DNA from: Uliginosibacterium flavum
GTDB taxonomy: Bacteria > Pseudomonadota > Gammaproteobacteria > Burkholderiales > Rhodocyclaceae
Assembly (NCBI RefSeq): GCF_040566545.1
Contig: NZ_JBEWZI010000012.1
Coordinates: 62,001-126,000 of the forward strand
DNA length: 64,000 nt
Direction: 5' to 3'
How positions within the stretch are numbered: the stretch's first letter is position 1; each line of letters begins with the position of its first letter. Shown one piece after another: positions 45,733 to 54,504 of the stretch. The position numbers and the translations under genes are program-made. Under the pieces are notes generated by a model, which worked only from the letters and a program-made list of their open reading frames with translations, ran no database searches and was not told the DNA's origin.

Positions 45733-46403
45733 ACCATCAAGATCTATCGATCCTTAGCCTGATTGCCGACGCCAGCCTGGTCGTCAAGTTCGTCATGGCC
45801 ATTCTGGCCGGCGTGTCTTTCATGTCCTGGTACTGGATTTTCCGCAAAGCGGTGGTGATCCGCGCCGCGCGCGCTCACACGGCGGATTTTGAACAGATGT
45901 TCTGGAGCGGCATCGATCTGGTTCAGCTCTATCGCAATGTGTCGCAGGATCGCGACAATGCTGGCCAGTTGGCGCGCATCTTCGAATCAGGCTTCCGCGA
46001 ATTCTCAAAACTGCACGGTCAGAAAACCCTGGAGGCTGCCGACATCATCAATGGCGCACGTCGGGCCATGCGCGCGACCTATCAGCGTGAGCTGGACGAC
46101 ATCGAGGCGCATCTGGCCTTTCTCGCTTCGGTCGGTTCGGTCAGCCCATATGTGGGTCTGTTCGGTACGGTGTGGGGGATCATGAATTCCTTCCGGGGCC
46201 TGTCCAATGTCAGTTCCGCCACGTTGGCCAACGTGGCGCCAGGGATTGCGGAGGCACTGGTGGCAACGGCCATCGGCCTGTTTGCAGCCATTCCGGCCGT
46301 GGTGGCCTATAACCGCTACATCCATGATGTGGATCGCCTGTCGATCCGCTTCGAGAGCTTCATCGAAGAGTTCTCCAACATTCTGCAGCGTCAGCTGAGA
46401 TAA
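45729..46403 (+). CDS. tolQ: Tol-Pal proton-channel subunit TolQ
   Basis: 224 aa. Three transmembrane helices (about residues 14-36, 135-155, 170-195) with the conserved segment GLFGTVWGIMNSFRGL. Forms the proton-driven motor with TolR, energising TolA in cell division and outer-membrane invagination. Three bases separate it from tolR. Confidence 0.96.
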   Translation: MNHQDLSILSLIADASLVVKFVMAILAGVSFMSWYWIFRKAVVIRAARAHTADFEQMFWSGIDLVQLYRNVSQDRDNAGQLARIFESGFREFSKLHGQKTLEAADIINGARRAMRATYQRELDDIEAHLAFLASVGSVSPYVGLFGTVWGIMNSFRGLSNVSSATLANVAPGIAEALVATAIGLFAAIPAVVAYNRYIHDVDRLSIRFESFIEEFSNILQRQLR

Positions 46404-46406
46404 GCC

Positions 46407-46814
46407 ATGCGCCAGCGCCGCCTGATGAACCAGATCAACGTCGTGCCTTACATCGACGTGATGCTGGTATTGCTGGTGATCTTCATGGTCACCGCGCCGA
46501 TGATTCCCAACGCCACAGTTGACCTGCCGAGCGTGGCCAAGGCCTCCCAGGCCCCGGTTCCGCCGATAGTCATCACAATCAAGAGTGATAATCGCTGGAG
46601 CGTGGAGGATCGGCAGACCCAAAAGAGCGCTTCGCCCGTTAAAGAGGCGGACCTGCTGCAAGACGTCACGAATATGCAGGGAGATAACCCGGACAAGCCG
46701 GTGGTCATTGCAGCGGACAAGAGTGTGCGGTACGAGGCAGTCATGAAAGTCATGGATTTGCTGAAACGAAACAACATCAACAAGGTCGGGCTGCTGGTGC
46801 AGCAAGGGTCGTAA
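46407..46814 (+). CDS. tolR: Tol-Pal protein TolR
   Basis: 135 aa. Single transmembrane helix with the proton-relay aspartate (NVVPYIDVMLVLLVIFMVT), then a periplasmic domain. ExbD/TolR family. Four bases before tolA. Confidence 0.96.
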   Translation: MRQRRLMNQINVVPYIDVMLVLLVIFMVTAPMIPNATVDLPSVAKASQAPVPPIVITIKSDNRWSVEDRQTQKSASPVKEADLLQDVTNMQGDNPDKPVVIAADKSVRYEAVMKVMDLLKRNNINKVGLLVQQGS

Positions 46815-46818
46815 GCTC

Positions 46819-47652
46819 ATGGAATTCGCGCTGCAGCGTCCTGAAACCGGCAAGTGGGCCTCGGCTGTGTTCAGCCTGCTCATGCACGCGGGATTAGTGC
46901 TGGTGCTGTATTACGGTGTGCAGTGGCAACGCCGCGAGCCGGCGCCGATCAGTGTGGAGCTGGTCGCCAGCCTGCCGCCGATGGACGCGGCTCGGCCTGT
47001 TGAAGACAGACCTGCGCCGCCTCCGCCTAAACCGGTGGAAATCAAGCCGGTTGAAGTGAAACCGGCGCCGCTGGCCAAGCCGGATATTGCCTTGAAGGAG
47101 CCGGAGAAGAAAAAACCGGTCAAGAAGGAAGAGCCGAAACCGCTGCCACCGCCACCCAAACCTGAGGTGAAACCGGAGAAAAAGCCTGAAGTGAAGCCGG
47201 TGCCAGACAAAAAGCCAGAGCCAAAGCTGAGCGACATGGAGCGCTTGTTGAATAAGGAGTCCGACAAGATTACTGCGGTCAATACGCAGAACCGGCTCAA
47301 CAAGGAATCGACGGATTTGCGTGCCAAGCTGGATGCGGCGGCGAGCGGCGCCTCAACCGGCAAGGCCCGTGCGGAATGGAGTGACAGGATTGGTGCGAAG
47401 GTCAAGACGAACATCGTCAAACCTCCCGGCCTGACGGGGAACCCCGTTATTGAATTTGAAATAGAGCTGATAGCAGGCAGCACTGGTGCAAGCATCATTG
47501 GTGAGCCCAAGCTGGTCAAAGGCTCTGGCAATACAAATCTGGATGAGGCGGTAAAGCGCGCCATCCTGAAATCAGACCCCTTGCCCATGCCAACCAAGGC
47601 TGATGCCTTTGAACGAAAAGTCCGGCTGCTTGTGAAACCACTGGAAGAGTAA
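46819..47652 (+). CDS. tolA: Tol-Pal protein TolA
   Basis: 277 aa. Short cytoplasmic N-terminus, one transmembrane helix (SAVFSLLMHAGLVLVLYYGV) containing the SxxxH motif, a long Pro/Lys/Glu-rich periplasmic stalk (about residues 45-140), and the C-terminal TolA domain that contacts Pal/TolB. Stalk is Pro/Lys-rich rather than the Ala-rich helix of E. coli, as in other betaproteobacteria. Confidence 0.95.
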   Translation: MEFALQRPETGKWASAVFSLLMHAGLVLVLYYGVQWQRREPAPISVELVASLPPMDAARPVEDRPAPPPPKPVEIKPVEVKPAPLAKPDIALKEPEKKKPVKKEEPKPLPPPPKPEVKPEKKPEVKPVPDKKPEPKLSDMERLLNKESDKITAVNTQNRLNKESTDLRAKLDAAASGASTGKARAEWSDRIGAKVKTNIVKPPGLTGNPVIEFEIELIAGSTGASIIGEPKLVKGSGNTNLDEAVKRAILKSDPLPMPTKADAFERKVRLLVKPLEE

Positions 47653-47665
47653 CCAACACCAGATT

Positions 47666-48955
47666 ATGAAAATGAAAAACCTGAATCGTTTTGTCGCATG
47701 TGCTCTGGCGATTGCCGGACTCGCGTTTGCCAGCCAGTTCGCCTCTGCTCAGCTTACCGTCGAGATCTCCGGCTCCGGCGCCAATCGCATCCCGATTGCC
47801 GCTCCCAACTTCGCAGGTGAGGCCTTGATGCAAGGCAGCGTCAGCGATGTGGTGCGCAAGGATCTGGAGTTATCCGGCCTGTTCAAGCAGGTCGAGCCGG
47901 GCGGTCTGCTTGGTGTGGAAGGCGTGCAGCCCGATCACAACGCCTGGAAAGGGCGCGGCGCCGACGCGCTGCTGGTGGGTAGCGTCAATCCGGGTCAGGG
48001 TGGTCTGGTCGAGGTGCGCTTCCGCTTGTACGACGTGTTGCGTGGCAGTGAGCTGTTCGTGCTCAAGGTCTCGGTGCGCCCAGAGCAGCAACGCGCCCTG
48101 GGCCATCACATTGCCAACAAGGTGTTCGAGAAGCTGACGGGCCAGCCCGGTATTTTCTCGACACGGATCGCTTACGTAGAAAAACAGGGCTCGCGTTATC
48201 AGCTGCTGATTTCCGATTTTGATGGTGAAAACGCGGTGCCCGCGCTGATTTCGGCCGAGCCGATCATGTCGCCGGCCTGGTCGCCGGATGGCAAATATCT
48301 GGCCTATGTCAGCTTCGACAAGAAGAAGCCGATCATCTACGTACGTGCGCTCGACAGCATCCGCACCTCCGTGCTGGCCAACTACAAGGGTTCCAACTCT
48401 GCCCCGTCCTGGTCCCCCGACGGTCGCCGTCTGGCCATGACCTTGACCAAGGACGGCCTGTCGCAGGTGTATGTGGTGAATGCCGATGGCAGTGGATTGC
48501 GTCGTCTGACCAGTTCCAACGGCATTGATACCGAGCCGCGATTTTCGGCCGATGGCAGCCAGATCTACTTTACTTCGGATCGTGGCGGCAGCCCGCAGAT
48601 CTATCGTGTCTCGGTTGATGGTGGTGCGGCACAACGCGTGAGCTTTGCAGGAGCGTACAATGTGAGCCCTCGGGTTTCCCCTGACGGTAAGACACTGGTG
48701 TACGTCTCGCGCAATGAAGGCCGTTTTCAGATCACCATGCAGGATCTGGCCAGCCAGCAAACGCAAGTCCTCACCGATTCTGCCAAGGACGAATCTCCAA
48801 GTTTTGCGCCTGACGGTCGCACTATCCTCTATGCAACCGAGGTAGGCGGGCGTGGCGTTTTATCGGTTGTCTCCACCGACGGCCGCACTCGCTACCGGCT
48901 TAACAACCGGGCTGGCGATGTTCGCGAGCCGGCTTGGGGGCCGTTTGAAAAATAA
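47666..48955 (+). CDS. tolB: Tol-Pal periplasmic beta-propeller TolB
   Basis: 429 aa. Signal peptide (cleavage near ASA-QLT), N-terminal TolB domain and a six-bladed propeller of WD40-like PD40 repeats (SPAWSPDGKYLAYVSF; APSWSPDGRRLAMT; EPRFSADGSQIYFTS; PRVSPDGKTLVYVS; SPSFAPDGRTILYAT). Binds Pal and TolA. Fourteen bases after tolA. Confidence 0.97.
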   Translation: MKMKNLNRFVACALAIAGLAFASQFASAQLTVEISGSGANRIPIAAPNFAGEALMQGSVSDVVRKDLELSGLFKQVEPGGLLGVEGVQPDHNAWKGRGADALLVGSVNPGQGGLVEVRFRLYDVLRGSELFVLKVSVRPEQQRALGHHIANKVFEKLTGQPGIFSTRIAYVEKQGSRYQLLISDFDGENAVPALISAEPIMSPAWSPDGKYLAYVSFDKKKPIIYVRALDSIRTSVLANYKGSNSAPSWSPDGRRLAMTLTKDGLSQVYVVNADGSGLRRLTSSNGIDTEPRFSADGSQIYFTSDRGGSPQIYRVSVDGGAAQRVSFAGAYNVSPRVSPDGKTLVYVSRNEGRFQITMQDLASQQTQVLTDSAKDESPSFAPDGRTILYATEVGGRGVLSVVSTDGRTRYRLNNRAGDVREPAWGPFEK

Positions 48956-49004
48956 TGCTCACCCTCCTCTTTTTTAACCCATCACCTTCGGAACCGGAAA
49001 AATC

Positions 49005-49544
49005 ATGAAGAAGTCACTTGTTATTGTCGCCACTCTTGCCAGCCTGCTGGCCGCTTGCTCCACCACGCCGAATGAACCGGCGCCCGTTAAGAACGGCGTA
49101 CCGGGCACCGCCCAGTCAGCAACTTCCGACATCAAGACCCCGGTCAAGCCTGCTGTGGTAACTGCTGATCCGTTCAAGGATCCGGCTGCTCTGAGCAACA
49201 TTCCCCTGCTGCAAAAGCGCAGCATCTACTTCGAATACGACAAGTACGACATCGCGTTGGACTACGTGACCGTGATCGAAGCACACTCCAAGTATCTGAA
49301 GGCTAACCCGGCCGCCAAGGTGCTGATTCAAGGCAATGCCGACGAGCGCGGTTCGCGTGAATACAATCTGGCCCTGGGTCAGAAGCGTGCCGAAGCCGTC
49401 TTCACCAACCTGAAGCTGCTGGGCGTCAAGGATGCGCAACTCGAAGCCGTTTCGCTGGGCGAAGAAAAGCCCAAGGCGACTGGCCATGACGAAGCTTCCT
49501 GGGCTGAGAACCGCCGCGCTGATCTGGTCTACGGCGCCAAGTAA
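49005..49544 (+). CDS. pal: peptidoglycan-associated lipoprotein Pal
   Basis: 179 aa. Lipobox LLAAC, flexible linker, then the OmpA-like peptidoglycan-binding domain (YFEYDKYDIALDYVTVIEAH; IQGNADERGSREYNLALGQKRAEAV). Outer-membrane end of the Tol-Pal bridge. A stem-loop terminator-like structure and a MITE-like inverted repeat lie between it and cpoB. Confidence 0.97.
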   Translation: MKKSLVIVATLASLLAACSTTPNEPAPVKNGVPGTAQSATSDIKTPVKPAVVTADPFKDPAALSNIPLLQKRSIYFEYDKYDIALDYVTVIEAHSKYLKANPAAKVLIQGNADERGSREYNLALGQKRAEAVFTNLKLLGVKDAQLEAVSLGEEKPKATGHDEASWAENRRADLVYGAK

Positions 49545-49570
49545 GTCTTTGTTGTCATTTGTTTGATGAA

Positions 49571-49595
49571 GCGGGCCCATCACGGGCCTGCTTTT
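49571..49595 (+). terminator. putative terminator between pal and cpoB
   Basis: Stem GCGGGCCC / GGGCCTGC (one G-T pair) with a 5-base loop, followed by TTTT. It may only partly block read-through, since cpoB and queE belong to the cluster. Confidence 0.65.
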
Positions 49596-49601
49596 ACATT
49601 G

Positions 49602-49690
49602 CGTTTTCAGATCAATACTGTTGTGAAATTGCGTTCCCGAACTTTCCTCTGCAAGCGGGAATCGATCAGGACAGAATTGATCTGCAAATG
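49602..49690. repeat. MITE-like inverted-repeat element, copy 1
   Basis: Left end CGTTTTCAGATCAATACTG, right end CAGAATTGATCTGCAAATG; reversing the right end gives CATTTGCAGATCAATTCTG. 89 bases, no gene. Its right end carries the cpoB start codon. A second copy is at 51139-51240. Confidence 0.65.
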
Positions 49691-50479
49691 AACTCATTCG
49701 GGAGATTCATCTTGAAACTGCATGCCCTCTTCCTCGCCTTGCTGCTCAGCTCGGCCCTCCCCGCTCACGCCGCTTTGTTTGATGATGAAGAGGCGCGGCG
49801 CCGCATTGAACAAAACAAGCAGGAAACCGATGTACGCATCCAGAAAGTTGAATCGGCAAGCGAGACCACCGCGCGCGCTCAACTGGAATTGAACAACCAG
49901 CTCGAACGCACCCGTCAGGACTTGGCGCAAGTGCGCGGTCAGGTGGAATTGCTCACCAATGACAGTGAGCAGGCGCAGAAACGTCAGAAGGATTTCTATA
50001 TCGATCTGGATACTCGCCTGCGCAAACTCGAAGCGCTGATGGCTCAAATGAGTCAGGCGCCGGTCGCTGCGCAATCCGCCCCAAGCGAAGCCCGAGCGGC
50101 TGATCCGGCACAGGAGGCCAAGGATTACGAAGCCGCGATCAACACCTTGCGCGCTGGCAAGCATGTTGATGCCGTCATGGCCTTCAAGCAGTTCATCAAG
50201 ACCTGGCCGAAGAGTGCCTTCCAGCCTGGTGCGCATTTCTGGGCGGCTTCTGCCTTGAATCAGGCACGGGATTTTGATGGTGCCAAGGAATATTTCGCCA
50301 AGCTCGTCAGCATCTGGCCGGAAGACAGCCTCGCGCCGGATGCCTTGCTGGGACAGGCGAATGCTGAAAAAGAAGCCGGCGCCGCCAAGAGCGAGCGAGC
50401 CACGCTGGAAAAGCTGGTCGCCAGCTATCCGAACAGCGATGCAGCCAAGACGGCCAAACAACGCCTGAAAAAGAAGTAA
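49688..50479 (+). CDS. cpoB: cell division coordinator CpoB (YbgF)
   Basis: 263 aa. Signal peptide (cleavage near AHA-ALF), coiled-coil trimerisation region (residues about 35-110, heptads in RRRIEQNKQETDVRIQKVE), Pro/Ala linker, C-terminal TPR domain (DYEAAINTLRAGKHVDAVMAFKQFI...PNSDAAKTAKQRLKK). Coordinates Tol-Pal with septal peptidoglycan synthesis. The ATG lies in the end of a MITE-like repeat; the longer frame from 49559 runs through that repeat and is rejected. Confidence 0.94.
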   Translation: MNSFGRFILKLHALFLALLLSSALPAHAALFDDEEARRRIEQNKQETDVRIQKVESASETTARAQLELNNQLERTRQDLAQVRGQVELLTNDSEQAQKRQKDFYIDLDTRLRKLEALMAQMSQAPVAAQSAPSEARAADPAQEAKDYEAAINTLRAGKHVDAVMAFKQFIKTWPKSAFQPGAHFWAASALNQARDFDGAKEYFAKLVSIWPEDSLAPDALLGQANAEKEAGAAKSERATLEKLVASYPNSDAAKTAKQRLKKK

Positions 50480-50485
50480 ATCGGC

Positions 50486-51139
50486 ATGAGCAGCACCTCG
50501 CCGCGCCTGCGCATCAGCGAAATTTTCCATTCCCTGCAGGGCGAGTCCACGCGCGTGGGTTTGCCCACCGTGTTTGTGCGCCTCACCGGCTGCCCGCTGC
50601 GCTGTGTGTGGTGCGATACCGAATACGCCTTCACGGGCGGCGAGATGCGCGATCTGGACGCGATCCTTGCCGAAGTGGCCCGCCACGGCACGCGCTACGT
50701 GTGTGTGACCGGTGGCGAACCGCTGGCCCAGAAACCCTGCCTTGTTTTGCTGCGCGCCCTGTGCGACGTCGGTTATTCCGTGTCACTGGAAACCAGCGGC
50801 GCGCTGGACGTGAGTAGCGTCGATCCGCGTGTCGCCAAGATCATGGATCTGAAGGCGCCGGGTTCAGGCGAGGTCGACAAGAATCTGTGGGCCAATCTGA
50901 CCTTCATTGGCAGCAGTGACGAGATCAAGATCGTCATCGCCGACGAAGCCGATTACCTGTGGGCGCGCGAGCAACTGCAGGAACACCAGATTCCGCAGCG
51001 TTGCACCGTGCTGCTCTCGCCCGTGCAGGGCAAGCTGGATCCGCAGGATCTGGCTGCCTGGGTGCTGCGCGATCATCTGCCCGTGCGCATGCAATTGCAG
51101 ATGCACCGCATTATCTGGGGCGAGCGGACCGGCGTCTGA
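50486..51139 (+). CDS. queE: 7-carboxy-7-deazaguanine synthase
   Basis: 217 aa, radical-SAM. Cluster motif C-x3-C-x2-C in RLTGCPLRCVWCDTEYAFTGGE; substrate region TGGEPLAQKPCLVLLRAL. Converts carboxytetrahydropterin to CDG in queuosine synthesis. Six bases after cpoB, a neighbour pair common in proteobacteria. queC is not in the window. Stop codon is followed at once by the second MITE-like element. Confidence 0.95.
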   Translation: MSSTSPRLRISEIFHSLQGESTRVGLPTVFVRLTGCPLRCVWCDTEYAFTGGEMRDLDAILAEVARHGTRYVCVTGGEPLAQKPCLVLLRALCDVGYSVSLETSGALDVSSVDPRVAKIMDLKAPGSGEVDKNLWANLTFIGSSDEIKIVIADEADYLWAREQLQEHQIPQRCTVLLSPVQGKLDPQDLAAWVLRDHLPVRMQLQMHRIIWGERTGV

Positions 51140-51240
51140 TTCCATTTCCAGATCAATACTGCATTTGTCGACTTCGGCTTGCCGTGCTCCAGCACTGTCA
51201 GCGCCTCGTCTTCGCGGCACTATTGATCTGGAAACGGAAT
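51139..51240. repeat. MITE-like inverted-repeat element, copy 2
   Basis: Left end ATTCCATTTCCAGATCAATA, right end TATTGATCTGGAAACGGAAT: 20-bp arms with one mismatch, 62 bases apart. Shares CAGATCAATACTG with copy 1 at 49602-49690. Starts at the queE stop. Confidence 0.75.
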
Positions 51241-51253
51241 GAGCCCGGTGCAT

Positions 51254-51368
51254 GGCTGAAGAGCCGCGTCCAGACTGCCTCTTCAGCATGCATGCAGAGA
51301 TAGCATGGGCGGGCCTTTTCAGCATACCTATCCGTAGAACCAATCCAGGTGCGGCTCTTCAGGCAGGC
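51254..51368 (+). repeat. dispersed palindromic repeat, copy 14 (long, double centre)
   Basis: Left arm GGCTGAAGAGCCGCG, two centre modules (TGCCTCTTCAGCATGC and GGGCCTTTTCAGCATACC), right arm GGTGCGGCTCTTCAGGCAGGC. 115 bases, suggesting a nested or partially duplicated copy. Between converging queE and ruvA. Confidence 0.8.
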
Positions 51369-51372
51369 TTTT

Positions 51373-51960
51373 TCAGCCTTTCGACAGCAATTTCAACGCC
51401 GCCCGAATCCCATCCGAGACACTGACGTCCGGCGGCAACTGCTTGAGTGCGGCGCCCGCTTCCTTCTCGTTGTAACCCAGCGCCAGCAGTGCATGCGCAA
51501 TGTCGGACTGCGCCGCGTGGGCCGGTGACAGGCTGGCTGCCGCCACGCCGGGCAGCACCTTGGCGAACTTGTCCTTGAGCTCCAGCAGCAGGCGTTCGGC
51601 GGTTTTCTTGCCGATGCCGGGCACCTTCATCAAACGGCCGGCTTCCTGCAGCGCCACGGCACTTGCCAGATCGGCAATCGACATGCCAGACAGCACCGCC
51701 AGCGCCGTGCGCGCACCGATGCCGGAGATCTTCAGCAACTGGCGGAAAGTGACGCGCTCATCCTCAGTCGCGAAACCGTAGAGGAAATGCCCATCCTCGC
51801 GCACCGCCAGATGGGTGATCAGGATCACGCGCTCGCCGAGATTGGGCAGGTTGTAGAAAGTGCTCATCGGCACTTCCACTTCATAGCCGACGCCATTCAC
51901 ATCCAGCAGGATCTGGGGCGGATTCTTGGCAAGCAGGGTTCCAGACAAACGACCGATCAT
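51373..51960 (-). CDS. ruvA: Holliday junction DNA helicase subunit RuvA
   Basis: 195 aa. N-terminal OB fold (MIGRLSGTLLAKNPPQILLDVNGVGYEVEVP), helix-hairpin-helix pair (LLKISGIGARTALAVLSGMS; LMKVPGIGKKTAERLLLELKDK), flexible linker and C-terminal RuvB-interacting domain. Loads RuvB on Holliday junctions. Unlike the common order, neither ruvC nor ruvB is next to it. ATG at 51960 preferred over 51990. Confidence 0.95.
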   Translation of the reverse strand: MIGRLSGTLLAKNPPQILLDVNGVGYEVEVPMSTFYNLPNLGERVILITHLAVREDGHFLYGFATEDERVTFRQLLKISGIGARTALAVLSGMSIADLASAVALQEAGRLMKVPGIGKKTAERLLLELKDKFAKVLPGVAAASLSPAHAAQSDIAHALLALGYNEKEAGAALKQLPPDVSVSDGIRAALKLLSKG

Positions 51961-52099
51961 GACGAGGGTTCCGGGTAAGGGGTAAAACAAGCCGGGAGGG
52001 GCTTGGGTATGAGTGGGTCAAGCCCGGAATGATGGCATCTGTTCGCGGCTCGTGCCGCAGCCGGGTTAGCACACAGCTTAGCAGGGCGCATATGCTTTC

Positions 52100-52178
52100 G
52101 TAGGGCGGACCCTTCGACGAGCTCAGGAGAGCCTTCAGTCCGCAGCCACGCGCGGCGTGCGACTGGAGTCGCACCTAC
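52100..52178. repeat. REP-like block B
   Basis: GTAGGGCGGACCCTTCGACG...GTCCGC folds through GCGGAC/GTCCGC; next to it GTGCGAC-TGGA-GTCGCAC (52157-52174), a perfect 7-bp hairpin followed by CTAC. Same class as block A at 36489. Confidence 0.6.
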
Positions 52179-52210
52179 GAATTCACCCGGCAGGCCGCAG
52201 CCGGTTCAAC

Positions 52211-52660
52211 TCATTCTTGCGGCAAGGTCTTGCGCGCGACTTCGCGCACTGCGTCGATGTTCTGCAGCGGGGCCATCTGGCTCATCAGCACATCGGCGAC
52301 TTCGGCTTCGATCTCATGCAGGCTCTCCGTTTCGACCGACAAGGCCTTGGCGAACTCGACGATCCTGGCGCGTTCCTTGGCGGAGTAGCTGCCATCGGCG
52401 TAGCCGAGGAAGACGCAGGAGCGCAGGAATTCGGTGCGCAGCTCGCCGCTGTCCAGAACCTGGCGGGCGTGCTCCAGCGACAAGGGTGTATTGATCAGAT
52501 CGTCGAAGCGCGTGATGGCGCTCGCATCGCGCTGACAGGCGTCGTAGAAGCCGCGCAGCATGGTCATCTCGGCCGGATGCACGCCATCGCAGTGCGAGAC
52601 TTCGCTCATGCCTTGCACGAAGACCTGAACGTGGTTGATGCCAAGGGTCGGGTTGCTCAT
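52211..52660 (-). CDS. TerB-like helical protein
   Basis: 149 aa. All-helical. The segment FLRSCVFLGYADGSYSAKERARIVEFAKALSVETESLHEIEAEV resembles the TerB fold (A-D-G-x-x-S/x-x-E, a metal-binding acidic turn), known from tellurite-resistance and phage-defence neighbourhoods. Start at 52660 with GGAAGG ribosome-binding site, 13 bases after the AAA ATPase gene. The last gene of the envelope cluster. Assignment as TerB is by pattern only. Confidence 0.6.
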   Translation of the reverse strand: MSNPTLGINHVQVFVQGMSEVSHCDGVHPAEMTMLRGFYDACQRDASAITRFDDLINTPLSLEHARQVLDSGELRTEFLRSCVFLGYADGSYSAKERARIVEFAKALSVETESLHEIEAEVADVLMSQMAPLQNIDAVREVARKTLPQE

Positions 52661-52673
52661 GGGATTTCCTTCC

Positions 52674-54503
52674 TTAAAGTCGCAGTTCCAGACGCAGCTG
52701 CTTGATCTGCAGCTGCAGGGCTTCTTCACTCAATTCACGGTATTTGCGCGGCAGCATCGAACGGCGCGAGGATTCCAGCACGGCCTGCAGCTCCATGAAC
52801 TCGACCATGCGCCGATCGCGATTGGGCAGGTAGTCGGTGATCGCCTGCTCCAGCGTGGCCAGCGAAATCTCCGCCGTCTGTGCCGTCTGCGCCAGATCGT
52901 TGGCCATCAGCATGACGGCTTCGATATCGGCGTAGGAATAGCCGACCAGTCGCTCCAGCATGCTGGTTTCCACAGCCTGCAGGCTGAAGCGGTAACGCTT
53001 GGCCAGGGCCAGCACGCTGGCTTCCACCGCTGCCACGTCTTCCGGATAGAAGAAGGGGATCTTGCGATCCAGACGGCCGGCGCGCTTGATATCGATATCC
53101 AGCTTGTCGGGGCGGTTGGTCATCAGGATGAACAGCACCTTGCCGCGATTGTCGGTGTCGCTCATGAACTCCTTGAGGCGCGCGATGATGCGCGAGGAGG
53201 TGCCGCTGTCGCCGTCTTCCGAGCCGGCGCCGAAGCTGCGGTCGCCCTCGTCGATGATCATGATGATCGGGCCGAGCGACTTAACCATGGACAGCACTTT
53301 TTCCAGATTCGATTCGGTCGAGCCGACCCATTTCGAGCGGAAATTTTTCAGCGTCACGGCCGATAGGCCAGAGGATTTGACGAAGGCCTTGGCCACAAAA
53401 GTCTTGCCGCAGCCCATCGGACCGACGAAGAGCATGCCCATGGGCACGCGATTGGTCTCACCGGTCTTGATTGCATGGGCGACCTGCATCAGCTCGGCCT
53501 TGATGGCTTCGTTGCCACCCACGGCAGAGAGGTCGTGCGAGGATTCGACGAATTCGATCAGGCCGGAACATTCGCGCTCGATGATCTCGCGCTTGCGCCG
53601 GTGCAGCACCTGCAACACCTCGGCGTATTCATCGACCGGCGCGGCATCGGCGGCGGGCTTTTCCGGGTTGATCAGGTGACGGATGTCCTCCACCGCCATG
53701 CCTTGCGTCAGCGTCGCGAGCTTGCGGGCGCGCTCGTCGGCATCCTTGCTGCTGCCCAGCAATTGCTGGATCAGTGCGGTGCGCGCGGCATCATCCGGCG
53801 TGCTCTGCGTGGCCGGCGTCAGCAACTGGCACAGCTGGATCACGCGCAGGCCGGCCGCGTGCTGGGCGAGGCGGGCCGCGTCACTGGGGCTGGCGTCCGG
53901 ATCGACGTGCTTCACGGCCGCTTCGCGCGTGGCGAAATCCGGCAGCGGCACTTCCACGGCGGCGATACGCGGGTTGGAGAGCAGACGCGCGTTCAGCTCC
54001 ACCAGTGATTCGCTGAGCAGGAAAACGATGTTGTCCTTGGCTGCCAGTGCCGGGTCGAGCGACCAGCGATGCAGGCGCACGGCGTTGAGGCGGTCGTGCG
54101 AACTCAGGAAGCTTTCGTCGCCGGCCGGCATCAGGCTGGAGGCGTAGGAAACGATCAGCGCCAGCTTGTCGCTGCCGCCGATCACGCTGGATTCCAGCGC
54201 GGCCAGCCAGTCGCCGTCGGCGGGCGCCTCCAGCAGGTGTTCGGCTTTGCCCTTGAGGGCACGCACGCCCCGCGTCGGGTCCAGATGCAGGATGCGTTCG
54301 CGCGATTGCCACAGCACACAGTGGGCGAGGAAATCGGTCAGCTCCCACAGGCGGCCGTTGCTGAGCACGCGGTCGAAAATATTGCCGTGCAGGATGAAGA
54401 TCGAGGCCTCGCCGCCCAGATACTTGCGGCGGATGGTCTCGGCCCATTCCGGCAGCGGACCTGCCCCGACAGCCAATACGGGAGCGGCTTCCAGGCCTGC
54501 CAT
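52674..54503 (-). CDS. double-AAA ATPase
   Basis: 609 aa. C-terminal AAA+ module with Walker A GPMGCGKT (residues 361-368), Walker B IIMIIDEGD (Asp418, Glu419) and sensor-1 LFILMTNRPDKLD, then a lid helix bundle. The N-terminal 300 residues look like a second, degenerate AAA module (GEASIFILHGNIFDRV; KLALIVSYASS; NIVFLLSESLVELN) without a Walker A. Probably a hexameric remodelling enzyme. It starts one base after the PspA-like gene stop (TGA-C-ATG), so coupling with that protein is very likely. Confidence 0.85.
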   Translation of the reverse strand: MAGLEAAPVLAVGAGPLPEWAETIRRKYLGGEASIFILHGNIFDRVLSNGRLWELTDFLAHCVLWQSRERILHLDPTRGVRALKGKAEHLLEAPADGDWLAALESSVIGGSDKLALIVSYASSLMPAGDESFLSSHDRLNAVRLHRWSLDPALAAKDNIVFLLSESLVELNARLLSNPRIAAVEVPLPDFATREAAVKHVDPDASPSDAARLAQHAAGLRVIQLCQLLTPATQSTPDDAARTALIQQLLGSSKDADERARKLATLTQGMAVEDIRHLINPEKPAADAAPVDEYAEVLQVLHRRKREIIERECSGLIEFVESSHDLSAVGGNEAIKAELMQVAHAIKTGETNRVPMGMLFVGPMGCGKTFVAKAFVKSSGLSAVTLKNFRSKWVGSTESNLEKVLSMVKSLGPIIMIIDEGDRSFGAGSEDGDSGTSSRIIARLKEFMSDTDNRGKVLFILMTNRPDKLDIDIKRAGRLDRKIPFFYPEDVAAVEASVLALAKRYRFSLQAVETSMLERLVGYSYADIEAVMLMANDLAQTAQTAEISLATLEQAITDYLPNRDRRMVEFMELQAVLESSRRSMLPRKYRELSEEALQLQIKQLRLELRL

Positions 54504-54504
54504 G

